A stretch of DNA of 64,000 nt. Origin: an uncultured Brachyspira sp. (GTDB lineage Bacteria > Spirochaetota > Brachyspiria > Brachyspirales > Brachyspiraceae). The stretch lies in NCBI RefSeq assembly GCF_949287625.1, contig NZ_CASEGO010000003.1, forward strand, positions 10,183 to 74,182, in the 5' to 3' direction. A program made the position numbers and the translations under genes. Below, piece by piece: positions 54,049 to 63,250 of the stretch (positions are counted from its first letter, which is position 1; the number at the start of each line of letters is the position of its first letter). Under the pieces are notes generated by a model, which saw nothing but the letters and a program-made list of their open reading frames with translations, was not told where the DNA came from and did no database searches.

Positions 54049-54318
54049 TCAAAAATTTGTTTTAAAAAAATTATATATATTTTCTTTTGCTTTATCTTCT
54101 AAAATTTCATCATTGCCTTCTATCGATACAGTAACTTCATCACCTATTTTTAAATTGAGCTGCATTATTCCTATTATCTTTTTTACATCTTTTTTATTTT
54201 TTTTACTGTCGCTTATAATAACACAGCATTTACTGTCTTTTGCTATTTTAGCAAGATCACTTAAATGTCTTGCATGTATATTATTAATATTTTTGATAGT
54301 ATAATTAAAGCTAGTCAT
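54049..54318 (-). CDS. HPr-like phosphocarrier protein
   Basis: 89 aa from the ATG that follows AAGGGAAA, four nt after the stop of the regulator gene. From this start the phosphorylatable His is exactly residue 15 (NNIHARHLSD), as in HPr. The position of HPr Ser46, the HPr-kinase site (normally KSIMG), is occupied by Lys (KKIIGIMQLN). It should therefore carry phosphate for a PTS but not respond to HPr kinase. It is encoded in one operon with the BglG-type regulator opposite the PTS genes, so it may be a locus-specific HPr. Confidence 0.85.
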   Translation of the reverse strand: MTSFNYTIKNINNIHARHLSDLAKIAKDSKCCVIISDSKKNKKDVKKIIGIMQLNLKIGDEVTVSIEGNDEILEDKAKENIYNFFKTNF

Positions 54319-54322
54319 TTTA

Positions 54323-56197
54323 TTATTTCCCTTCATTGTTTCTTAGTAAATACATTAAATTGTCAAATGTTTTATTTTCTATCAGTTTTATAACGCTTTC
54401 TTCATTAAGCAGAAAATCTACAGTATACTGATAAAATTTCTGTAAATTATCATCTTTCTTATTTGATATTGAAACTAAAAATATAACCTGAACATTATTT
54501 TTGTACCATATAATAGGCTTTTCAAGTACGGCTACATATACGAAAGTTTTTTCTGTTAGAATATCAAAAGGATGAGGTATAGCTACCAAATTGCCGAAAT
54601 CTGTTTCTGACAGCTCTTCTCTTTTCATTACAGAATCATAAAAATTATCAGGTATATCTATATATTTTTTTATATTAATACATATGTTTTTGATTATTTC
54701 ATCTCTGCTGTTTCCTTTAATATCCAATGAAAATAGCTCTTTATTATAATAATCATTGAGAAAATCATTTTTTGATAATTCTAAAGCGTTTTTTACATTT
54801 ATGATATCACTATTTTCTAAAAATAATCCTATTTGTACAATAGGAAGCGGAACCCTAAAATTAATAGGTACTGTTGAAAATATGTAATGAACTTTTGAAA
54901 AATCAAAATCTTTAAGCATTATTAAATCGGTGGTATAAATATTATCTATATAATCAGCAAACTCTTTCTTATATTTGTACATTAGAAGTTTCGAAGTTGT
55001 TTTTCCGCTCCCGCAAACTATTAATATATTTATTTTATTTTTTTCTTCATTGCTGTTTTCTTCCAAGGCTATTTGAAACAGTAAAGCTAAATATCCTATT
55101 TCATCATCAGAAATTTCTTTTTTATAATAACTTTTCAAAACGGCATTGGTTTCAGAAGCTATCAAATATGCAAGACCATAATTACTTTTTATATCACAAA
55201 GCATAGGGTTTTTTTGTAATACATTGTATCTTATTCTTATATCAAGCGGTATCATATGATGATTTAATAAAAGCCTTAAATTAAGGTTGTTTCTTAAATC
55301 TATTTTTAAATTGCGGTATACCAAATCAAGCATTTTCTGAACTATATTATCAAGTTTATTTTGTATTATAAAGTTTGAGTTTTCTGAAGATATTAATAAA
55401 CTTTTTGAAGCTATATGTATTGCTATAAATATTTTTTCTGCTTCATTAAACTTTATATTTATTTCTTTTTCTAAGATATCAGTCAATTTATTTGATAATT
55501 TTAATTCTTCTTCTTTGATATCTTTTAAAATATCTTTATCATAGCAGTTAATAACTTTATTTCTCTTTATTCTTTCTATGGAGACTAATATATATAATAT
55601 AAAGTTTTCCAAATTTATTTCAGATAATTTAATATCATTGTCTTTAATAAAGTCTATTACTAATTTTTCTATTGATTTATTAATATACTTTTCATCATGA
55701 ATATACTGTTTTAAATAATAATCTATAATACAGTTTCTAATATCAAATTCATTTCCTATAAGTCTTATACCGTAATTAGGTCTTCTTTCTATTTTTATAT
55801 TATAATATCTAATATTATCTTCTATAATTTTTAAAGTATTTGTCAATGTTGTTTTAGATATATCAAGAGCTTCACTTAAAGTATCAGATTTTATATATTC
55901 ATCATTGTTATTAATTAAATATTCAAAAATATATTTTACTCTGTATTCAAAATCATTGACAGTATTAAAATTAATAGACTTAATATCTTTATTATGATCA
56001 TCACATAAAAGAGTATATCCATATCTTGGTTTTGATATTATTTTTACACCAGTTTTTTCAAGATCATTATTCAATTCCTGTATTTTTATTCGTATAGTTT
56101 TTTCGCTTACATTCAATTCTTTTGCTAATTTTTCAGCTGTTATATAGGATTCAGCAGATAAAATAGATAATATTTCTTTAATATATTTATTTTTCAT
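54323..56197 (-). CDS. BglG/LicR-type PRD transcriptional regulator with PTS EIIA domain
   Basis: 624 aa; an ATG 18 nt upstream is possible but overlaps a TATAAT-like box. Domains in order: HTH (about 1-60, AEKLAKELNVSEKTIRIKIQ), second HTH (about 85-160), two PRD domains (about 180-390, with ILYILVSIERIKRN and LLLNHHMIPLDIRIRYN), an EIIB-like domain (ILIVCGSGKTTSKLL, Cys kept) and a C-terminal EIIA (VAIPHPFDILTEKTF, His active site). PTS proteins phosphorylate such regulators to switch operons on. Divergent from the EIIB-MupG-EIIC-GH1-EIIA genes, its probable targets. Confidence 0.9.
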   Translation of the reverse strand: MKNKYIKEILSILSAESYITAEKLAKELNVSEKTIRIKIQELNNDLEKTGVKIISKPRYGYTLLCDDHNKDIKSINFNTVNDFEYRVKYIFEYLINNNDEYIKSDTLSEALDISKTTLTNTLKIIEDNIRYYNIKIERRPNYGIRLIGNEFDIRNCIIDYYLKQYIHDEKYINKSIEKLVIDFIKDNDIKLSEINLENFILYILVSIERIKRNKVINCYDKDILKDIKEEELKLSNKLTDILEKEINIKFNEAEKIFIAIHIASKSLLISSENSNFIIQNKLDNIVQKMLDLVYRNLKIDLRNNLNLRLLLNHHMIPLDIRIRYNVLQKNPMLCDIKSNYGLAYLIASETNAVLKSYYKKEISDDEIGYLALLFQIALEENSNEEKNKINILIVCGSGKTTSKLLMYKYKKEFADYIDNIYTTDLIMLKDFDFSKVHYIFSTVPINFRVPLPIVQIGLFLENSDIINVKNALELSKNDFLNDYYNKELFSLDIKGNSRDEIIKNICINIKKYIDIPDNFYDSVMKREELSETDFGNLVAIPHPFDILTEKTFVYVAVLEKPIIWYKNNVQVIFLVSISNKKDDNLQKFYQYTVDFLLNEESVIKLIENKTFDNLMYLLRNNEGK

Positions 56198-56325
56198 GTA
56201 AATATTATATATCATAACGGAATAAAAAACAAAAAAATACCAGATTAATATAGTAGTTTTATTGTTTGAGTTATTATTAAAAAAGTGATAAGCTAATAAA
56301 AAATAAAAAAGAGAGGTTTAAAATT

Positions 56326-56634
56326 ATGACAAAAATTTTATTATTATGTTCAGCAGGAATGTCAACAAGTATGGTTGTAAAAAAAATGAAAGAAGCAGCT
56401 GCTAAAAAAAATATAGATGTAGAAATAGAAGCAGTAGCTACAGCAAGATTCTATGAATTATTAGATAGTTATGATGTATTTTTGCTTGGACCGCAGGTAA
56501 AATTCCAAAAAGCAGAGTTCCAAGCTAAAGCTAAAGAAAAAAATAAACCATTGGATGTTATAGATTTCAAAGATTACGGTACTATGAACGGAGAAAAAAT
56601 ATTAGATTTTGCTTTAAACTTAAAAGTTCAATAA
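56326..56634 (+). CDS. PTS lactose/cellobiose-family EIIB component
   Basis: 102 aa. MTKILLLCSAGMSTSMVVKKM carries the phosphocysteine (Cys8) in the P-loop-like CSAGMSTS of cellobiose-type EIIB. It then has FLLGPQVKFQ. It receives phosphate from EIIA (60524) and passes it to the sugar bound by EIIC (57903). First gene of a five-gene plus-strand operon. An AGAGAGG ribosome binding site precedes the ATG. The 128-bp gap to the regulator must contain the promoter. Confidence 0.94.
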   Translation: MTKILLLCSAGMSTSMVVKKMKEAAAKKNIDVEIEAVATARFYELLDSYDVFLLGPQVKFQKAEFQAKAKEKNKPLDVIDFKDYGTMNGEKILDFALNLKVQ

Positions 56635-56692
56635 TATTTATAGGGTTAATTTATAAATTTGTAATAGGATTATTTATTATAGGATTGTTTTT

Positions 56693-57775
56693 ATGAGAGA
56701 ATTAGGTATTTCTGTTTATCCTTTTCATTCTAAGATGGAGGATAATAAATCTTATATAGATTTGGCTTCAAAATATGGTTTTACAAGATGTTTTATGTGT
56801 TTATTATCAGTAGATCATTCTAAAGATGAGATTATGAAAGAGTTTTCAGAGATCATAAATTATGCCAAAGATAGAGGCATAAATACTACTTTAGATATAT
56901 CTCCAGCCGTATTTAAGCATTTGGCTATTTCTTATGAGGAGCTTGATTTTTTTCATAAACTAGGAGCTTGGGCTATAAGGCTTGATTTGGGATATAGCGG
57001 AAACGAAGAGAGTTTAATAACTTATAATGATTATAATTTAAAAATAGAGATTAATATGAGTAATTCTACATCATATTTAGATACTATAATGAATTATTAT
57101 CCGAACAGAGAAAATCTTATAGGCTGCTATAATTTCTATCCTCATGCCTATAGCGGACTTGATAAAAAATTGTTTATTGAAAGTATGAATCGTTTTAAAA
57201 GACATTCTATAAAATCATCAGCATTTGTTAATGCTAAAGAGGCTAGTTTCGGACCTTGGCCTGTAGATGATGGTATATGTACTTTAGAAGAGCATAGAAA
57301 TCTTCCTATAGAAATACAGGCTATGGAATTATTCTTTTTAGGTGTTGATGCTGTGTTTATTGCTAATTGTTATGCTAATGAAGAGACTTTTAAAAAACTT
57401 GCTTGTTTGGATAAAAGACTTATAACTCTAAAAGCAAAATTATTAGACAATATTCCAGAAACAGAGAGAAAAATAATTCTTGAAGAGATGCATCAAAACA
57501 GAGCAGATGCAAGCAGTTATTTTATTAGGTCATCAAATCCTAGAGTGAAATACAAAGGAAATAATTTTAAAATATTTAATCCTATTACAGACATTAAACG
57601 CGGAGATATACTTATTGATTCTTCTGAATATGGAACTTATGCAGGAGAACTTCAGATAGCGTTAAAAGATATGAAAAATACTGGAAGAACTAATGTTGTC
57701 GGTAAAATAGATGAAGATTATTTATTTTTATTAGACTATATAAACATGGCTCAGAGATTTAAAATAACTCAATAG
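56693..57775 (+). CDS. MupG/DUF871-family protein (6-phospho-N-acetylmuramidase family)
   Basis: 360 aa. Opens RELGISVYPFHSKMEDNKSYI. Barrel motifs: LDISPAVFKHLAIS, AIRLDLGYSG, LKIEINMSNST, CYNFYPHAYSGLD and FGPWPVDDGICTLEEHR. The C-terminal domain has IKRGDILIDSSEYG. This is the DUF871 family, whose studied member MupG cleaves MurNAc-6P-GlcNAc inside the cell. Together with EIIB/EIIC/EIIA and a GH1 gene, it suggests import and hydrolysis of a phosphorylated disaccharide, possibly a wall-derived one. Actual substrate unproven. Confidence 0.87.
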   Translation: MRELGISVYPFHSKMEDNKSYIDLASKYGFTRCFMCLLSVDHSKDEIMKEFSEIINYAKDRGINTTLDISPAVFKHLAISYEELDFFHKLGAWAIRLDLGYSGNEESLITYNDYNLKIEINMSNSTSYLDTIMNYYPNRENLIGCYNFYPHAYSGLDKKLFIESMNRFKRHSIKSSAFVNAKEASFGPWPVDDGICTLEEHRNLPIEIQAMELFFLGVDAVFIANCYANEETFKKLACLDKRLITLKAKLLDNIPETERKIILEEMHQNRADASSYFIRSSNPRVKYKGNNFKIFNPITDIKRGDILIDSSEYGTYAGELQIALKDMKNTGRTNVVGKIDEDYLFLLDYINMAQRFKITQ

Positions 57776-57902
57776 TTTTTGTCATACAAATACCAAATTA
57801 CAGCTAGGTGATTATATTAATTATCATATGTGTATATATGCAGGTGTAGTTTAAATAATATTTATTAAAATAATATAAAAATAATAGAATGGAGAGTAGA
57901 TC

Positions 57903-59027
57903 ATGAATGATAAATTAATGGCATTTATAGAAAGTAAGCTTCTTCCTATAGCGTCAAAAATAGCAGGCAATAGATATTTAAATGCAATAAGAGACGGATT
58001 TGTATTTGCTATGCCTTTTTTAATAGTGGGATCTTTTATACTTTTGATATTAAATTTACCTTTCACAGATAAGAGTAATTTTTTGTATATGGAATGGTAT
58101 ACTAATTTGATGAATTCTTTCAAAGGCGATTTGGTTCAGCCTTTTTATGTAAGTATGGGCATAATGTCATTATTTGTAGCTATAATATTTGGTATTATAT
58201 CTATAGAAATATTTAGATTTTTGGTAAATAAAAAACTTATTATAAGACTTCCAGAATCAGTACCTCCTGCTATAGCAAAGTCTTTTGAACTTTTAATACC
58301 AGTAGTTGTAGTTATAGTAATATTTCAGGCTATTAATATTATTATACAAAAGAGTTTAATGATGATGATACCAGAATTAGTAATGAAAATATTTGAGCCT
58401 TTACTTAAAGTATCAGATTCTCTTCCTTCTATAATAATTATTCTTCTTGTAATACATATATTATGGTTTGCAGGACTTCATGGTACTAATATAGTAGATG
58501 CTATAGTAAAAGCTATTACATTATCAAATTTGGCAGTAAATCAGGCAGCACTTCAGGCTGGAGAACCAGTAACAAAGATATTTGCAGGCGGATTTTTTGA
58601 TTCCTATGTATTTAGAGGAGTAGGTACTACTTTAGGTTTGGCAATAGCTATAGTAAGAAGCAAAAATGAACATATAAAATCTATAGGAAAATTATCAATA
58701 GTTCCAGCAGTATTTAATATTAATGAACCTATTATGTTTGGGGCACCTGTAGTGATGAATCCTATTCTTGTTATACCTTTTATATGTATTCCTATAATAA
58801 ATGCCACTATAGCTTGGGTATTTACAAAATTAAATATTATAGGGCATATTGTATCATTAGTACCTTGGACAACTCCCGGTCCGTTGGCAGCATTGCTTGC
58901 TGCTAATTTGAATTTTGCTTCTATGATATTGAGTTTGGTATTAATATTCACATCATATCTTGCTTATATACCTTTCCTTAGAGCTTATGAGATATCATTA
59001 GAAAGAGAAGAAGCAAATAATAAATAA
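57903..59027 (+). CDS. PTS lactose/cellobiose-family EIIC permease, apparently with an internal deletion
   Basis: 374 aa, whereas cellobiose-type EIIC proteins usually have about 430-450. The N-terminus (FIESKLLPIASKIAGNRYL, RDGFVFAMPFLIVGSFILL) and the C-terminal two thirds (SVPPAIAKSFELLIP, HGTNIVDAI, PAVFNINEPIMFGAPVVMNP) are well conserved. The expected stretch between MGIMSLF and the GLFVAI-type segment is missing. Residues 85-97 read MGIMSLFVAIIFG, joining two motifs that are normally 55-65 residues apart. The frame is kept. This would remove about two membrane helices, so activity is doubtful. Order in the operon is otherwise normal. Confidence 0.85.
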   Translation: MNDKLMAFIESKLLPIASKIAGNRYLNAIRDGFVFAMPFLIVGSFILLILNLPFTDKSNFLYMEWYTNLMNSFKGDLVQPFYVSMGIMSLFVAIIFGIISIEIFRFLVNKKLIIRLPESVPPAIAKSFELLIPVVVVIVIFQAINIIIQKSLMMMIPELVMKIFEPLLKVSDSLPSIIIILLVIHILWFAGLHGTNIVDAIVKAITLSNLAVNQAALQAGEPVTKIFAGGFFDSYVFRGVGTTLGLAIAIVRSKNEHIKSIGKLSIVPAVFNINEPIMFGAPVVMNPILVIPFICIPIINATIAWVFTKLNIIGHIVSLVPWTTPGPLAALLAANLNFASMILSLVLIFTSYLAYIPFLRAYEISLEREEANNK

Positions 59028-59050
59028 AATTGATGAGGTTTTTTATAAAT

Positions 59051-60436
59051 ATGAAACAATATAAATTCAGTGATAATTTTTTGTTCGGAAGTTCTACTTC
59101 AGGACCTCAAAGCGAAGGTTTTTATAATAAGGCTAATAAAAATATATGGGATTATTGGTTTGAAATATCAAAAGAAAAATTCCATAATCAAGCAGGAACT
59201 GAATATACATCTAATTTTTTTAGAGATTATAAAGATGATATAAAATTAATAAAAGAAACAGGTCATAATGTTTTTAGAACTTCAATACAATGGAGCAGAA
59301 TAGTAAAAGATTTTAATACTTTAGAATTAGATGAAAAAGCTGCTGAGTTTTACAGCAATGTTATAGATGAGCTTATAAAAAATGATATAGAGCCTATAAT
59401 ATGTTTGTATCATTTTGATATGCCTTTAAAACTTCAGGAAATAGGCGGATTTGAAAACAGAGAAGTAGTTGAACTTTATGCAAGATATGCTTCAAAAATG
59501 TTTGAGCTTTATGGAGATAAGGTTCATAAATGGTTTACTTTTAATGAACCTATAGTTGTTGCTGAAGGCGGATATTTATATAAATTCCATTATCCTGAAG
59601 TAGTATCATTTAAAAGAGCAGCTCAGGTTGTTTATAATATGAACTTAGCAAATGCAAAAGCTGTAAAAGCATTTAAAGAATCAGGAAAAACTGGAGATAT
59701 AGGAATTATATTAAACTTAACTCCTTCTTATCCTAGAGATGAAAACAATGAGGCAGATTTAAAAGCTTCACATATATGCGATTTATTATTTAATAGAAGT
59801 TTCTTAGATCCTGCTGCTAAAGGAGAGTTCCCTGAAGATTTAGTGAAATTAGTAAAAGAAAATGATATTACTCCTATATGCGGGGAAGGCGACAAAGAAA
59901 TATTAAAAGAAAATAGAATAACTTTGCTTGGAATAAATTATTATCAGCCTAGAAGAGTTAAGGCTAGAGAAACTAAATTTGAATCAGATACTTTAATGCC
60001 TGAAAATTTCTTTGAACCTTATGAAATGCCTAACAGACTTATGAATCCATACAGAGGCTGGGAAATATATTATAAAGGTATTTATGATATAGCTAAAAAT
60101 ATACAGGAAAACTATTCCAATATAAAATGGCTTATAACTGAAAACGGTATGGGTGTGGAAAACGAAGAAAGATTTATAAAAAACGGCATCGTAGAAGATG
60201 ATTACAGAATAGAGTTTGTAAGTGAACATTTGAAATGGCTTCATAAGGGTATAGAAGAAGGTTCTAATTGTATAGGCTATTTAATGTGGACACCTATAGA
60301 CTGCTGGTCTTGGCTTAATGCTTATAAAAACAGATACGGATTTATAAGGTTTGATTTAGAAAGCGGTAAAAAGACAATAAAAAAATCAGGATATTGGTTT
60401 AAAGAGATTGTCAAAAATAAAGGTTTTGAGGGATAA
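59051..60436 (+). CDS. GH1 6-phospho-beta-glycosidase
   Basis: 461 aa from the ATG giving MKQYKFSDNFLFGSSTSGPQSEG, the standard GH1 opening; an earlier TTG/ATG pair at 59030 adds seven atypical residues. The acid/base Glu is in KWFTFNEPIVVAEGG and the nucleophile Glu in WLITENGMG. A His/Asp motif CLYHFDMPLKLQ and the aglycone-site WTPIDCWSWLNAYKNRYGF fit. Its place in a PTS operon implies a 6-phospho-beta-glucoside substrate, cleaved after uptake. Gene 24 nt after EIIC. Confidence 0.92.
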   Translation: MKQYKFSDNFLFGSSTSGPQSEGFYNKANKNIWDYWFEISKEKFHNQAGTEYTSNFFRDYKDDIKLIKETGHNVFRTSIQWSRIVKDFNTLELDEKAAEFYSNVIDELIKNDIEPIICLYHFDMPLKLQEIGGFENREVVELYARYASKMFELYGDKVHKWFTFNEPIVVAEGGYLYKFHYPEVVSFKRAAQVVYNMNLANAKAVKAFKESGKTGDIGIILNLTPSYPRDENNEADLKASHICDLLFNRSFLDPAAKGEFPEDLVKLVKENDITPICGEGDKEILKENRITLLGINYYQPRRVKARETKFESDTLMPENFFEPYEMPNRLMNPYRGWEIYYKGIYDIAKNIQENYSNIKWLITENGMGVENEERFIKNGIVEDDYRIEFVSEHLKWLHKGIEEGSNCIGYLMWTPIDCWSWLNAYKNRYGFIRFDLESGKKTIKKSGYWFKEIVKNKGFEG

Positions 60437-60523
60437 AATATTATATCAAGTAGAATTATAAAAAATATTTATTAATATTTGCTTGATAATATAAAAATAA
60501 TTTATATTTAGGAGGCTATAATT

Positions 60524-60853
60524 ATGACTGAAGAACAAGAAAAATTTATGGAGGAGAACGTATTTCCTATTATTAGTTTGGCTGGTGAGAGCAAGAGTTT
60601 AGCTTATGAGGCTTTAAGACTTGCTAAAGAAAAAAAATTTGATGAGGCAGCTCAAAAAATGAAAGAGGCTGATGAGATAATATTAAAATCTCATGAGTTT
60701 CAGACTAATTTAATAACTAGAGAAGCAGACGGTGAAAAAATAGAAATTACTATGCTTTTTGTTCATGCTCAGGATCATTTGATGACAGCTATGAGCGAAA
60801 AAAATCTTATAAAAGAGATGATAAGTATATTAGAAGTAAATCATAATAAATAA
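60524..60853 (+). CDS. PTS lactose/cellobiose-family EIIA component
   Basis: 109 aa. All-helical EIIA of the lactose/chitobiose group: ISLAGESKSLAYEALRLAKEKKFDEAAQKMKEAD, then MLFVHAQDHLMTAM with the phosphorylated His in VHAQDH. An AGGAGG ribosome binding site precedes the ATG. Last gene of the PTS operon; it would take phosphate from HPr and hand it to the EIIB at 56326. Confidence 0.94.
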   Translation: MTEEQEKFMEENVFPIISLAGESKSLAYEALRLAKEKKFDEAAQKMKEADEIILKSHEFQTNLITREADGEKIEITMLFVHAQDHLMTAMSEKNLIKEMISILEVNHNK

Positions 60854-60874
60854 CATATATTTTAAACCATTCAA

Positions 60875-60908
60875 TTAAGGGACTAAAAATAGATTTTAAG
60901 TCCCTTAA
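60875..60908 (+). terminator. Hairpin terminator of the PTS operon
   Basis: TTAAGGGACT (60875-60884) pairs perfectly with AGTCCCTTAA (60899-60908). The T tail is poor (TAATAATAAC). It could also serve the convergent gene at 60946. Confidence 0.65.
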
Positions 60909-60945
60909 TAATAACTTAATTTTCATAAAGCAAATCTCCTTCTAT

Positions 60946-61326
60946 TTATGCTAATATGTTTCCATTATGGCTTATGCATAAATCTAATGAGTTGCTTAAT
61001 TTTACTCTGTAAAAATTTATTCTTTTGTTTATTTCAAATATATAGGCATTTTTATATTTTTTCATAACGCTTTTTACTCTGCCTGCTATATTTTTAGGCA
61101 GTATATTCTCTCTTATTATATTATCATCACTGCTTATATAATTCCATTCTCCGTTTTTATCAAAATTGATATAAGTTCCGTTTGATAATTTTATTTCATA
61201 TTCATCTTTTATTTTATCAATATATACTATTTTTGCCTTACTGAAATTAGTACTTATAAATCTTTTAGCATTTTTAGGTAATTTACTTGGTGTTATTTTT
61301 ATAAAAAGGTTTAATGTATTAGTCAT
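60946..61326 (-). CDS. PepSY-like domain protein
   Basis: 126 aa, no signal peptide. Two beta-alpha units of the PepSY-like (beta-lactamase-inhibitor-like, PF11396) kind. One is IDKIKDEYEIKLSNGTYINFDKNGEW, the other INKRINFYRVKLSNSLDLCISHNGN, each ending in the strand-turn xxDxxG. The intervening helix is LPKNIAGRVKSVMKKY. Most members are periplasmic, so the missing export signal is notable. A GGAGAA ribosome binding site precedes the ATG. Function unknown. Confidence 0.7.
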   Translation of the reverse strand: MTNTLNLFIKITPSKLPKNAKRFISTNFSKAKIVYIDKIKDEYEIKLSNGTYINFDKNGEWNYISSDDNIIRENILPKNIAGRVKSVMKKYKNAYIFEINKRINFYRVKLSNSLDLCISHNGNILA

Positions 61327-61635
61327 AGTTATTCTCCTTTTAGGTATTGTAAAATCTCTTTACATTTATATTATAACAAATTGTAAATTTTAGGCAATAT
61401 AATTTTACAAATATTTTACATTATTTTTACAATATTTGGCTATTTTGATATTTTTATCATATATATAATACATTTATTCCTCTAATTGTAAATTTAATGT
61501 AAATTTTATCTTATGTAGTAATAAAATAATAGATTATTGCAGACATAAATAGATTACTCCTTGCAGTCTTTTTCAAAATATGATATCCTACTTAATTATT
61601 TTTTAATTAAAATTATTTTTATTGGAAACATAAAT

Positions 61636-62946
61636 ATGAAAAATATAAATGAGGCTTTGGATTATATATATTCTTTTATGGGAAAAAAGACTCTTCATAA
61701 AAACAATCTCAATCATATAAACAATGTAAAAGAAATATTAAAATTATTAGGATATAAGCAGGTATTTAAAGTAATACATATAACAGGTACAAAAGGTAAA
61801 GGATCAACAACTCTTACATTATCAAAAATGCTTTCTTCTTTAGGATATAAAACAGGATCATTTATATCTCCTCATATAGTTAATGAGAGAGAGAGAATAT
61901 CTATAAATGAAAATTGGATTAGTGAAGAAGATTTTATAAATATTACACTAAAGATAAAAAATATTATAGATAGTGATGAAATATATAATAATATAACAGT
62001 ATTTGAAATTTTTACCATAATGGGATTATATTATTTTTATATAAATGCAGTTAATTATGCCTGCATAGAAGTGGGTATAGGAGGAAAACTAGACTGTACC
62101 AATATAGTAGACTCATCTATAAGCATTTTGACTTCTATATCCTATGATCATATGGATATATTGGGATACACCATAGAAGAGATAACAGCTCAAAAGGCTG
62201 GAATAATAAAACCAAACACTTCAGTTGTATCAGCATTTCAGGAAGAAAGTTCTATAAAAATAATAAGAGATATATCAAAAGAAAATAATTGTAATTTGTA
62301 TGTATTTAAGGAAGATTTTTCTGCAGATATTACATTAAACAGCAATGAAAAACTTGAGTTTATTTATAGAGAAAAAGATAAAGAGTATAATTTTTCAACT
62401 ACGCTGCTTGGAGAACATCAGGCAGAGAATATATCGCTTTCTTTTAAGGCATTGAATATACTTCTTAAGGCTTACAATAACTATAATGAAAAAAATATTA
62501 ATAAAGCAATTAGTTCATTAAAGGATTTTTATATAAATGCACGTCTCACATTTATGCATAGAAATCCAGATATAATAGTGGACGGTGCTCATAATGCCAA
62601 ATCACTGGAAAGAGTATTGAACACGATATATAAATGGTATGATGATGTCATAATACTGTTTGCTCCTTTAAGTCAGAAAGATATAAAAAATATGTCTGAT
62701 ATATTAAAAAGATATGATTCAGAAATAATATTAAGCTCGCCAGACAATATTGCATATAAAGAAACTGACAGTTCTAAAACTTATCAATATTTAAAAGACA
62801 AACCTAATGTAAGGCATATAGCAAATTTTCATGATGCTATTGATAATATAAAATCAATTAATAAAAGTAATAAACCTGTACTTGTAATAGGTTCATTATA
62901 TGCAGCAAGTGAGTTTATCAATTTATATAAAAATACTGATATATAA
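61636..62946 (+). CDS. folC: Folylpolyglutamate synthase / dihydrofolate synthase
   Basis: 436 aa from the ATG giving MKNINEALDYIYSF, the standard FolC opening; an upstream in-frame TTG at 61561 would add 25 unlikely residues. P-loop HITGTKGKGSTTLTLSKML, then GSFISPHIVNERERIS, EVGIGGKLDCTNIV and the C-terminal DGAHNAKSLERVL. It adds glutamate to folates (and possibly to dihydropteroate) with ATP in the cytoplasm. Ribosome binding site weak. It stands alone; a repeat-rich region follows. Confidence 0.94.
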   Translation: MKNINEALDYIYSFMGKKTLHKNNLNHINNVKEILKLLGYKQVFKVIHITGTKGKGSTTLTLSKMLSSLGYKTGSFISPHIVNERERISINENWISEEDFINITLKIKNIIDSDEIYNNITVFEIFTIMGLYYFYINAVNYACIEVGIGGKLDCTNIVDSSISILTSISYDHMDILGYTIEEITAQKAGIIKPNTSVVSAFQEESSIKIIRDISKENNCNLYVFKEDFSADITLNSNEKLEFIYREKDKEYNFSTTLLGEHQAENISLSFKALNILLKAYNNYNEKNINKAISSLKDFYINARLTFMHRNPDIIVDGAHNAKSLERVLNTIYKWYDDVIILFAPLSQKDIKNMSDILKRYDSEIILSSPDNIAYKETDSSKTYQYLKDKPNVRHIANFHDAIDNIKSINKSNKPVLVIGSLYAASEFINLYKNTDI

Positions 62947-62981
62947 AATATATTTTCGTATGTTGTAAAACTTTTTAATTA

Positions 62982-63019
62982 AGTATATACTGAAAATTTT
63001 TAAGTTTGTCAATTTTTTA
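62982..63019. repeat. 38-bp direct repeat, left copy (terminal repeat of the E family)
   Basis: A 38-bp sequence starting AGTATATACTGAAAATTT and ending in TTTGTCAATTTTTTA recurs exactly at 63903-63940. It is a variant of the terminal repeat of the E1-E5 elements. The two copies point the same way and flank the HD-domain gene. Confidence 0.85.
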
Positions 63020-63250
63020 TTCAACTTTTGGCGAAGCTCTCCACACGCCATACTTAACAGTACTTCCTGCGGTTGCAGGCGGGCTTCGTCAGGTACTTCT
63101 TTCCGTCGACTACATTTTACTGTCCTTAATATTAAGATATACCGTGCGGGTTCACTTATAGTTGACTGTCTGTAAGGGGTTGCAGTGCAATGCAGATGCT
63201 CCTATGGCTAGTAGTGCCCATATGGCGAATATGCAGGTGATGTATAGTGG
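63020..63250. other. Unexplained G+C-rich intergenic segment
   Basis: About 230 bp, clearly richer in G+C than the surroundings. It contains GGCGAAGCTCTCCACACGCC (63039-63058) and CTGCGGTTGCAGGCGGGC, like the cores of E3-E5. The last roughly 100 bp (63150-63248) look different and contain an open stretch ending SSAHMANMQVMYSG-stop in one plus frame. That may be a gene remnant or chance. No right-hand terminal repeat is found, so this may be a truncated or rearranged element. Confidence 0.5.
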
